Below, piece after piece: positions 1-6,210 of a stretch of 7,635 nt of DNA. The stretch is from assembly GCA_018658605.1 (NCBI GenBank), contig JABHUV010000127.1, positions 1 through 7,635 of the forward strand, in the 5' to 3' direction. Source of the stretch: Planctomycetaceae bacterium. Lineage in GTDB: Bacteria; Planctomycetota; Planctomycetia; Pirellulales; Pirellulaceae. The position numbers and the translations under genes were made by a program. The notes below the pieces were generated by a model. The model searched no databases, had not been told where the DNA came from, and worked only from the letters and a program-made list of their open reading frames with translations. Position 1 is the first letter of the stretch, and every line of letters starts with the position of its first letter.

Positions 1-1
1 C

Positions 2-253
2 GTCCTATTATTGAATCAGCTGGACAAAAATTTCTCGCTTCTTAAATCAAAACAACTAGATATTTCCACGCTCTGGAATTCACGTTGTATGTTAAACCAT
101 AGCGATATATCCATCGTTATTGGGGAAACCGATCAGCAACCTCGTAGCTATCAGGGGCGCTGTTGTGGAGTTGCCAGTGATGGGGCTCTGCTAATCGAGA
201 TTGCCGGAGAAGTTAAACCGTTTTATAGCGGTGTTGTCCACAAGGCGGTTTAA
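2..253 (+). CDS. birA: Biotin-[acetyl-CoA-carboxylase] ligase, C-terminal part (5' end outside window)
   Basis: This is the last 83 residues of a protein whose start lies upstream of the window; the frame is open from base 2. Biotin-protein ligase attaches biotin through biotinyl-AMP to the carrier lysine of acetyl-CoA carboxylase and related cytoplasmic enzymes. What is seen: a tryptophan followed by a cysteine-containing segment (LWNSRCML), then GRCCGVASDGALLIEIAG and FYSGVV. These match the end of the catalytic domain and the small SH3-like C-terminal domain of the family, whose usual pattern is 'G...G.d.dGaLll...G....sG.v'. The catalytic core with the biotin-binding loop is not in the window, so activity cannot be judged. 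The next gene starts 190 bp downstream on the same strand, and no clear terminator lies between them. The assignment rests on a short conserved stretch; another SH3-like fold is possible but less likely. Confidence 0.72.
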   Translation, partial: VLLLNQLDKNFSLLKSKQLDISTLWNSRCMLNHSDISIVIGETDQQPRSYQGRCCGVASDGALLIEIAGEVKPFYSGVVHKAV

Positions 254-301
254 AAAACAATTTAGACAGTTGATATAAAAAAGAGAACGACTCGGTAATT
301 C

Positions 302-316
302 CCAGCGTATTGCTGG
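302..316. other. Small perfect hairpin in the 190 bp gap after the biotin ligase gene
   Basis: CCAGC and GCTGG form a 5 bp perfect stem around a 5-base loop. No T-run follows on either strand, so it is not a standard intrinsic terminator. The rest of 254-443 is A/T-rich. It holds a TTGACA at 339-344 without a good -10 partner at 16-18 bp, and a weak TTGATA (270-275) / GGTAAT (294-299) pair. I see no small gene here. The promoter of the following gene probably lies in this gap but cannot be pinned down. Confidence 0.25.
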
Positions 317-443
317 TAACCCTATTAACAATATCGCTTTGACAACGAACGTCTCCAACGATACCGCCTGCGTCGTAGTTGAGACCAACCACAACATCCT
401 TTTCACCAAAACATTATCAATTAGGCATTGAACTTTTTTCGTT

Positions 444-3400
444 ATGACCACAAATCCTATACCTCCCACCGAAGCATCGTCCTCTAGTAAGTTACAGTCA
501 GCGGAGCTTATTGCCCTAATCTGTTTTGTACTCTCCGGATTCGCAGCTTTGGTTTATGAAATTAGTTGGATCCGCAAAGCGAGCCTAGTCGTTGGTGCAA
601 CTTCTTATGCTGTTAGCACGGTATTGGGAGTCTTTTTTGGCGGCTTAGCTATCGGGAGTTATTTGTTCGGCAAACGTACGCGTCAACAACGCACACCCAT
701 TCGCTTGTACGGAAAACTTGAGATCGGCGTCGGCATCCTATGCATTGCCTCCGTCTTCACTCTGCCGTTAGTCGAATCTCTCTATTCATCATTGTATGAT
801 TCGATCCAAGGCGGACTGTTTGTGGCTTTGCTTATTCGCGCTGCACTTGTCAGTATTTGCTTACTACCGCCCACAATTCTCATGGGCGCGACACTACCAT
901 TATTCTGTCGACAATTCATCCGTCATAAAAATGGTGTCTTGAATTCGATCAGCTGGCTCTATGGCCTCAACACACTCGGAGCTGCCGTTGGCGCGGCCGT
1001 TTGTGGATTCGCGTTACTACCCGCCATCGGGGTAAACGCATCGATTTTCCTTGCCGGCGGGATCAGTATTGTCGTGGGCGGTATCATGCTCGTCGTGAAA
1101 TTACCTGACACAGCTGCTCACGTTGAAGAAGAACAAACACCAGAGAAATCTGAGCAGTCGAGAGACAAATCTCGGACAATGGGGATTGTTTTCGCATTGA
1201 GTGGTTTTGCTGCGATTGGCAACGAAGTAATCTGGACTCGGTTTTTAACTCTGATTCTTGAGAACAATGTTTACACTTACACACTTACTCTTACCGTTAT
1301 ATTATTGGGAATCGTTTTAGGCAGTCTCTTGGCCTCAATGCTTACCAACGACCTGCGCAAATCTATTTTTCGCTTTGGCGTATTGCAGATCGTAACGGGT
1401 ATCGTGACGTTTGCCATCATCATGGCCCCGGCCGAAATTGTCTGGATCAGTTTCATGGAGAACATTGGAACTTCTAACATTAGCCAACAACTCATGCTGA
1501 TTGGTCTTATCATGCTCATCCCATCAATCTTGGCAGGCATGGCGTTTCCCATTGGAATCCGGTTGGCGACTTCCGGTGTAACTAGCGCAGGTGCAATTGT
1601 CGGACGCCTGTCCGCATTGAATACTTTTGGCGGAATCATCGGTTCCTTTGTCATCGGCTTCTTAGTGCTTCCCAAGATCGGTCTTGAGAATGCAATCTCG
1701 CTAACTGCAGTATGCAACGTTCTCGCTGGATTTCTCGTATGGATGAAACTTGACGAATCTAAAATACTGCAAAAAAGGGTTGGTTGGATTCTATTAGTCG
1801 CTGTTATGTTTGTCGGAATTCGCTTGACCAGTAACAGTTTTATAGTTGAACGAACCCGAGTGCCGTTTGACATGCTCAGGATGGGTCGCACCATACCGAC
1901 GCTTGATGAAAACAACTTGGCCATGGTCGAGGGCGTAAATTCGTTTTTAACCGTAGTTGAGAATGGCGATATATTTGAACTATATATCGACAAGCAATGG
2001 CAAGGTAACTCCCAACGAACTCAACAATTTATGGCCGGTCATATTCCGTCCATCGTACATGGGAATCCAAAAAACGTCTGTGTTGTCGGTCTTGGTACCG
2101 GCCAAACCGCCAAACGATTCCTGATGCATGAAATTGAACAACTTGACTTAGTTGAAATCGAAGAAGGTCTCGAACCGTTGTTAATTCGATTTTTTAACGG
2201 TGGATGGCTCGCTGAAGATAGTGTCGAACGCCAAATTACCAATATCAACCTTATTACTGAAGACGGCCGTAACTATCTAGCTCATGCTTCAGCCAAATAC
2301 GATATCATTTCAATCGAAGTTGGACAGGTTTTTCGACCAGGTATCGCTAATTTTTATACCCACGAGTTCTATCAGCAAACACGAGAGCGTCTCAATGACG
2401 GCGGCGTCATTTCACAATTTGTGCCCCTTGAATTCCTCGGGCTCAATGAATTCCGCAATGTTGTCCGTACGTTTGTGCAAACGTATCCAAATGCACAATT
2501 GTGGTACAACACTTCCGAACTGCTACTGCTTGGTATCAACAGAGATGTTAATCAAGCTCAAGTCTTTACCAAAGATTCCATTAGCAATGCGCTGCATCGA
2601 AATGAGACTGTCATTAAGGATCTTACGTACAACCACTGGGGTGGAAAACAGCATCAACTGAACAACCCGACTGTCTTTCTTTCTGGATTTCTAGCCAACG
2701 GGCAAGACTTACGAGCAATGTGTGCCGACGGACAACTGCTCGTAGACGATAAACCCTCGCTAGAATACTCCTCGCACCCCTATCTCGATTTCCACCGTCC
2801 TGTGCTAAATCAAATCCGCGATCACGTGTCACCAGTGGACAATATTATTGATGATATTGGACCAGCTCTATCCGCTCGTTGTCATGTACTGAGAAATCAC
2901 AATCTCGCTCAAATCGAAGCCGTCGCCTATACCGATACTGCCAAAGCACTCTTTAATATCGGACACTATAACGATGCCATGGCCTTCATGAAACACGCCA
3001 TCATCATCCAACCCGACTATGCAACCGCGCATTTCGATTTAGCGAATATGCTGCAGAACATTCTGCAGATCCAAGCGGAAGAAGGAATTATCGATAATCA
3101 GGCAACCGTGCAAAGATATTCCGAAGATTCCAAGGCACTGCTGTTCAAGACAACTCTGATCAATAACAACCATTGGGAAGCCCACAAGACCTTAGCCAAT
3201 ATTAACTTCTATCGTGACCACGACATCCTCAATGCCATTGATCATTTAGAAAACGTCATCCGTGTTACCGTTAACCCACCGTTAGGTGAAGACTATCTCA
3301 GCTCGCATCCTGATGACGTTGAGTCAATGCTATTTCTAGCGACGTTTTTGGCAATGTCGCCTGATCCTAATGTGCAAGACGCACGTCGCGCTGAGGAAAT

Positions 3401-3878
3401 CGTAACTTCTGCATTGAATCACGAAATTGATGCGCTACAGGCAACACAACTCAAATCTACACTAGCAGCAGCGCGTGCCATGCAAGGAGATTTTAAAGAC
3501 GCTAGAAACATCCTCGTTGATGCCATCTCGACGCTCGATGACTATGTCAACCAACTAGCCGTCTACCAAAATCGAAATCCAGATGAAGTAAAACAGGCCT
3601 ACGCTGACTTTCGCACGGAACTTGATTTGCGATACCAACGCTACTTGGCCAACAAACTCTATCTCAACAGCAGTATGGTCACCGCCCAGGCTCTGCCACA
3701 AAACAATGCACCACTGGATCTTAATAATCTAAATATTCCCGGAATCCTTGGAGTGCCTAGCGATACCAACCCAGGGGGTACCTTAGGGCAACCTGTTGTG
3801 CCGGCAGGCACGGAAACTCCTAAATCAAATAACCCTGGGTTGATTTTGCCAAAAACAAACGACAGCCCGAATCAATAA
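444..3878 (+). CDS. Fused membrane / spermidine-synthase-like protein with TPR region
   Basis: This 1144-residue protein belongs to the family usually annotated as fused MFS/spermidine synthase. Two similar hydrophobic bundles are visible (about residues 22-220 and 246-435, plus one more helix near 447-460), joined by a charged linker (224-244). Both bundles open with a 'F.LSGFAA...E..W.R' motif. A soluble Rossmann domain follows (about 490-720) with the nucleotide-binding loop GLGTG (549-553), the acidic strand end VEIEE (570-574) and EDGR (606-609). Where spermidine synthases carry the catalytic D-S-x-D region, this protein has YDIISIEVGQVFRPG (619-633) followed by FYTHEFY. A TPR-like helical region lies at about 830-1070, with its clearest unit at 837-870, and a Pro/Asn/Gly-rich tail fills 1077-1144. 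The fold suggests an aminopropyltransferase- or SAM-type substrate, but the replaced catalytic aspartates make polyamine synthesis doubtful. The ATG at 444 has no Shine-Dalgarno sequence, but it sits just before the first helix and fits the family. The real substrate is unknown. Confidence 0.88.
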   Translation: MTTNPIPPTEASSSSKLQSAELIALICFVLSGFAALVYEISWIRKASLVVGATSYAVSTVLGVFFGGLAIGSYLFGKRTRQQRTPIRLYGKLEIGVGILCIASVFTLPLVESLYSSLYDSIQGGLFVALLIRAALVSICLLPPTILMGATLPLFCRQFIRHKNGVLNSISWLYGLNTLGAAVGAAVCGFALLPAIGVNASIFLAGGISIVVGGIMLVVKLPDTAAHVEEEQTPEKSEQSRDKSRTMGIVFALSGFAAIGNEVIWTRFLTLILENNVYTYTLTLTVILLGIVLGSLLASMLTNDLRKSIFRFGVLQIVTGIVTFAIIMAPAEIVWISFMENIGTSNISQQLMLIGLIMLIPSILAGMAFPIGIRLATSGVTSAGAIVGRLSALNTFGGIIGSFVIGFLVLPKIGLENAISLTAVCNVLAGFLVWMKLDESKILQKRVGWILLVAVMFVGIRLTSNSFIVERTRVPFDMLRMGRTIPTLDENNLAMVEGVNSFLTVVENGDIFELYIDKQWQGNSQRTQQFMAGHIPSIVHGNPKNVCVVGLGTGQTAKRFLMHEIEQLDLVEIEEGLEPLLIRFFNGGWLAEDSVERQITNINLITEDGRNYLAHASAKYDIISIEVGQVFRPGIANFYTHEFYQQTRERLNDGGVISQFVPLEFLGLNEFRNVVRTFVQTYPNAQLWYNTSELLLLGINRDVNQAQVFTKDSISNALHRNETVIKDLTYNHWGGKQHQLNNPTVFLSGFLANGQDLRAMCADGQLLVDDKPSLEYSSHPYLDFHRPVLNQIRDHVSPVDNIIDDIGPALSARCHVLRNHNLAQIEAVAYTDTAKALFNIGHYNDAMAFMKHAIIIQPDYATAHFDLANMLQNILQIQAEEGIIDNQATVQRYSEDSKALLFKTTLINNNHWEAHKTLANINFYRDHDILNAIDHLENVIRVTVNPPLGEDYLSSHPDDVESMLFLATFLAMSPDPNVQDARRAEEIVTSALNHEIDALQATQLKSTLAAARAMQGDFKDARNILVDAISTLDDYVNQLAVYQNRNPDEVKQAYADFRTELDLRYQRYLANKLYLNSSMVTAQALPQNNAPLDLNNLNIPGILGVPSDTNPGGTLGQPVVPAGTETPKSNNPGLILPKTNDSPNQ

Positions 3879-3926
3879 TCCCTTGTCTCTGGGTGCATTT
3901 ACATAACGGCAAATACCATTCTCTTC

Positions 3927-3955
3927 TTGACGTAGCAGGCAGCTTTTCTGACAAT
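3927..3955 (+). promoter_or_regulatory. Candidate sigma70-type promoter for the beta-helix gene
   Basis: TTGACG (3927-3932, 5 of 6 to the -35 consensus) is followed after 17 bases by GACAAT (3950-3955, 4 of 6 to the -10 consensus). It lies in the 142 bp gap before the start at 4021, which would give a leader of about 60 bases. An imperfect inverted repeat (GCAGGCAG around 3934-3942 against CTGCTGC around 3956-3962) overlaps the -10 and could be an operator. It has no T-run, so it is not a terminator. Planctomycete promoters are poorly known, so this rests only on consensus matching. Confidence 0.3.
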
Positions 3956-4020
3956 CTGCTGCACATTTAATGCTTGCTGTTTAGTTTACGTCTGCACTGC
4001 GAAACAAAAGGTCCCGATTC

Positions 4021-4944
4021 ATGATTCATTTGCCACGACGATGTCCCAGCGTATTGATAGCCTCGTCTATTTTGACGTGTATCCTTGGCAACGTAGTATC
4101 GAACCAAGCAATCGCTCGTGATTTATTTGTAAACAACGCCAGTGGCAGCGACAGTCATTCAGGACTGTCGGCAACATCAGTGGGTGGCAAGCAGGGACCA
4201 GTGCGCACCATTGGTAAAGCGCTTCAAGTCGCCAAGCAAGGTGATTCAATTCATATTGCTAATACTGGTGTCCCCTATCAAGAAAGCGTTTCCGTACAAA
4301 ATGGTCGTAACAGCGGATTGGTGGGTAAAAGTTTTCGCATCCTTGGTAACGGCGCAACGTTGGATGGTCGGAAAAAGATATCGTACGACCAATGGACCGC
4401 CGTCGGCAATCAAATCTATCAATTCAAACCACCACGTACATCTTTCTTCATCCTGTACATCGACGCCCGGCCAGCCACGCAAGTCGACGTACCTGCGGGC
4501 GCGAGTAAAATTCCACCGCTGCAGGAAATGCAATGGTGCTTGTTCAAACGCAAAGTCTACTTTAAACCAGCAGATGATAAACTGCCTGATGCATTTGATG
4601 TGAGTTACACACACGCGCAAGTTGGAATTACGCTAGTCAACTGCCAACACGTCGTGGTTGAAAACTTGGTCGTCCAAGGTTTTCAACTCGATGGAGTCAA
4701 CGTTCACGACAATGTATTTGGCGCTCGATTGCTCGAAATAACATCACGGGGAAACGGTCGTAGCGGGGTCAGCGTTGGCGGTGCATCACGCGTTCAGATT
4801 GAAGCTTGCTTACTTGGAAACAATGGGGCCGCTCAACTGCGAACCGAAGGTCACAGCGTCACTACATTGAAAAATAACGACCTCATTGACACCAACCCTC
4901 TGGCTCCAGCGGTAGTCAGCGACGGCGGCAAAATCATCCGCTAG
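4021..4944 (+). CDS. Secreted right-handed parallel beta-helix protein
   Basis: The protein has 307 residues. The N-terminus is a classic signal peptide: positive start (MIHLPRRC), hydrophobic core at about 11-26, and a likely cleavage after SNQAIA (residue 32), which predicts export across the inner membrane. The mature protein begins DLFVNNASGSDSHSG...GPVRTIGKALQVAKQGDSIHIA, the entry motif of exported DUF1565/pectate-lyase-like beta-helix proteins. Residues 200-300 show the repeating short strand-turn pattern of beta-helix rungs (VVVENLVVQGF, GVNVHDN, GVSVGGASRVQIEACLLGNNG). No set of pectate-lyase catalytic residues is evident, and the helix is short for a polysaccharide lyase, so a binding or structural cell-surface role is as likely as an enzymatic one. 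The ATG at 4021 is chosen because the signal peptide starts there; no Shine-Dalgarno sequence is visible. It may be transcribed on its own. The next gene is convergent, 37 bp away. Confidence 0.8.
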   Translation: MIHLPRRCPSVLIASSILTCILGNVVSNQAIARDLFVNNASGSDSHSGLSATSVGGKQGPVRTIGKALQVAKQGDSIHIANTGVPYQESVSVQNGRNSGLVGKSFRILGNGATLDGRKKISYDQWTAVGNQIYQFKPPRTSFFILYIDARPATQVDVPAGASKIPPLQEMQWCLFKRKVYFKPADDKLPDAFDVSYTHAQVGITLVNCQHVVVENLVVQGFQLDGVNVHDNVFGARLLEITSRGNGRSGVSVGGASRVQIEACLLGNNGAAQLRTEGHSVTTLKNNDLIDTNPLAPAVVSDGGKIIR

Positions 4945-4950
4945 TAGCCG

Positions 4951-4967
4951 CCACGTTTGAAGCGTGG
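4951..4967. repeat. Hairpin between convergent genes (possible bidirectional terminator or REP-like element)
   Basis: CCACG (4951-4955) pairs with CGTGG (4963-4967). The stem can extend by a T-G wobble and a T-A pair, leaving a 3-base loop. It lies in the 37 bp between the stop of the beta-helix gene and the stop of the membrane protein gene that runs the other way. No T-run follows on either strand, so intrinsic termination would be weak. The TAGCC...CCACG/CGTGGGTTAGCC layout resembles small palindromes dispersed in planctomycete genomes, but only one copy is in the window. Confidence 0.35.
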
Positions 4968-4981
4968 GTTAGCCTTGAAAA

Positions 4982-5998
4982 CTATTTGTCGCCTAGATTT
5001 TCTAGCTCACGTTTGCTGCGCAAGTAGTAAATCACACCAATCATCGCCAGTAGGATTGTCACGATGCGGAAGCACAGCGCAATGGCTAAGCCATTACCGA
5101 CTGGCATTCCAGCACGTACATATAACGTTTCAAACATGGTTTCAAAAGCACCGATGCCACCGGGCAAAGGAATCGATCCGGCGAGGTTTGAAACTGGCGA
5201 GATAATCAAGTGCTGTACAAATTCTGGGTGAGTGACGTTTAGTCCAATAGCCATGACAAATACGCTAGCGGCAAACAAACAGTGAATCACGATCGTTAAA
5301 CCGGTTAACAACAACAACATCACTGGGCGACCTCGATAGATATTAACCGCCCGCAGTAGTTTTGGCAGGATTGAGCCGACCACAGGCAGTCGCGAGACGC
5401 GCTGTTGCGTCGCGTCTCCGGTAAGCCCCGGAACGAGAACTAACATGATTGCCACGAAACCTGCTGATATCGAAGTAACCAGTGAAATATCAGCAATCGT
5501 ATTCAACGCGGCGGTCGCATCAACGGAACCACTGCTGCTATCGGCGGCGGCACCAACAACAGCGGCAATCGCACATACGATGGTGAGAGCATAGAGCCCC
5601 ATTATGCGATCCAACACAATCGAGGAAACCGCCTCAGGTTTCTTCTCGGGACGTTCACGACTGATAAATACCGCTTTGATTGCATCTCCGCCGAGGACTC
5701 CTAGGGAAAGGAAATTGGAAAAATAGCCGATGAATCCTAACCGAAATGAATCACGCAGTTTAAATGGAATGTCCAGTGCACGGACTAGAAAAAACCAACG
5801 CACAAAAGTCAGTGATAATCCGGCCAAGGCAATAATCAAGCTGAAACACATCATCATGGCATTCCATTGCGAACGCTGGGTCCAAATGTCGCCAAAGCTC
5901 TCTGAGTTTTCACCTGTAGTCGCGCGATACAGTAAAAATCCGATGATCGAAATTGACACGGAATATTTAGCGATAGTAAATAGGAATTTGCGGTTCAT
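4982..5998 (-). CDS. YbhN/UPF0104-family integral membrane protein (LPG synthase TM-region family)
   Basis: This 338-residue polytopic membrane protein belongs to the lysylphosphatidylglycerol synthase transmembrane-region family (PF03706, UPF0104/YbhN). Hydrophobic segments lie at about 5-24, 46-72, 84-102, 132-152, 170-190, 226-252, 262-280 and 300-326. Family motifs are clear: GYFSNFLSLGVLGGDAIKAV (91-110), an arginine-containing VLDRIMGLYALT (128-139), and near the end the glycine/proline loop SIPLPGGIGAFE (275-286). Members are associated with transfer or flipping of lipid-linked groups, but this protein has no soluble catalytic domain, so its substrate is unknown. I chose the ATG at 5998. 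The frame stays open to an ATG at 6115, which would add 39 residues lacking hydrophobic or family-like features; neither start has a convincing Shine-Dalgarno sequence. The preceding + strand gene is convergent, and the tRNA gene upstream is divergent. Confidence 0.85.
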   Translation of the reverse strand: MNRKFLFTIAKYSVSISIIGFLLYRATTGENSESFGDIWTQRSQWNAMMMCFSLIIALAGLSLTFVRWFFLVRALDIPFKLRDSFRLGFIGYFSNFLSLGVLGGDAIKAVFISRERPEKKPEAVSSIVLDRIMGLYALTIVCAIAAVVGAAADSSSGSVDATAALNTIADISLVTSISAGFVAIMLVLVPGLTGDATQQRVSRLPVVGSILPKLLRAVNIYRGRPVMLLLLTGLTIVIHCLFAASVFVMAIGLNVTHPEFVQHLIISPVSNLAGSIPLPGGIGAFETMFETLYVRAGMPVGNGLAIALCFRIVTILLAMIGVIYYLRSKRELENLGDK

Positions 5999-6037
5999 AT
6001 ATAGATTTACGGTTACAGGTGGGTTGTTGCGTAGCGG

Positions 6038-6064
6038 TTGACAGATGCCGTGTGTACTGATAAT
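6038..6064 (+). promoter_or_regulatory. Candidate promoter of the tRNA-Ala gene
   Basis: A perfect TTGACA (6038-6043) is followed by GATAAT (6059-6064, 5 of 6 to the -10 consensus). The spacer is 15 bases, two short of the optimum, which lowers confidence. Transcription would begin near 6071, about 67 bases before the mature tRNA, giving a 5' leader for RNase P to remove. A 13-base palindrome (6079-6091, AAGGTG-G-CACCTT) lies just downstream. If the membrane protein gene really began at 6115, this promoter would lie inside its coding region, which slightly favours the start at 5998. Confidence 0.4.
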
Positions 6065-6078
6065 TTCGAGTTTTGGAA

Positions 6079-6091
6079 AAGGTGGCACCTT
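6079..6091. other. Short palindrome in the divergent gap (possible operator)
   Basis: AAGGTG and CACCTT flank a single G, giving six perfectly matched pairs. The loop is too small for a stable RNA hairpin, so a protein-binding site is more plausible than an RNA structure. It sits between the membrane protein start and the tRNA, just past the predicted transcription start. It could be chance. Confidence 0.2.
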
Positions 6092-6137
6092 ATTAAGTTG
6101 TTTCGGCATTTCCACTGTCGTTTCTTTTAGCCAATGC

Positions 6138-6210
6138 GGGGGATTAGCTCAGTTGGGAGAGCGTCTGGCTGGCAGCCAGAAGGTCAGGGGTTCGAGTCCC
6201 CTATCCTCCA
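6138..6210 (+). tRNA. tRNA-Ala (anticodon GGC)
   Basis: A complete 73-base cloverleaf can be folded by eye. The 7 bp acceptor stem is 6138-6144 with 6203-6209, with discriminator A at 6210. The D-stem is GCTC/GAGC (6147-6150 with 6159-6162). The anticodon stem is TCTGG/CCAGA (6164-6168 with 6176-6180) around the loop CTGGCAG, with anticodon GGC at 6171-6173. The T-stem is AGGGG/CCCCT with loop TTCGAGT (6191-6197). The third acceptor pair is G6140-T6207, the G3:U70 identity element of alanine tRNAs, which confirms the assignment. It reads GCC and GCU codons. The 3' CCA is not encoded (CTT follows), so it is added after transcription. All stems are intact although an integrative element begins at its 3' end. 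Confidence 0.97.

Noticed and set aside
301..312. CCCAGCGTATTG occurs at 301-312 and again near 4045-4056
   Set aside because: A 12-base exact repeat is expected about once by chance in a window of this size; one copy is coding and the other intergenic, with no shared flanks.
339..367. TTGACA at 339-344 as promoter of the large gene
   Set aside because: No acceptable -10 hexamer is found 15-18 bases downstream; the best candidates match only two or three positions.
191..469. Open frame of 92 codons on the - strand across the gap after the biotin ligase gene
   Set aside because: It overlaps the end of the ligase gene and the start of the large gene antisense, has no recognisable motif, and its composition looks like a shadow frame.
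1277..1993. Open frame of 238 codons on the - strand inside the large membrane protein gene
   Set aside because: The + strand frame has clear family motifs throughout, and the antisense product is low in recognisable structure; it is an antisense shadow.
3934..3962. Inverted repeat GCAGGCAG / CTGCTGC as terminator of the large gene
   Set aside because: The stem has a bulge and a long loop, and no T-run follows it.
4069..4080. Possible lipobox (SILTC, Cys20) in the beta-helix protein
   Set aside because: Thr before the Cys is not typical of a lipobox, and the hydrophobic core continues past it to a better signal peptidase I site after AIA at residue 32.
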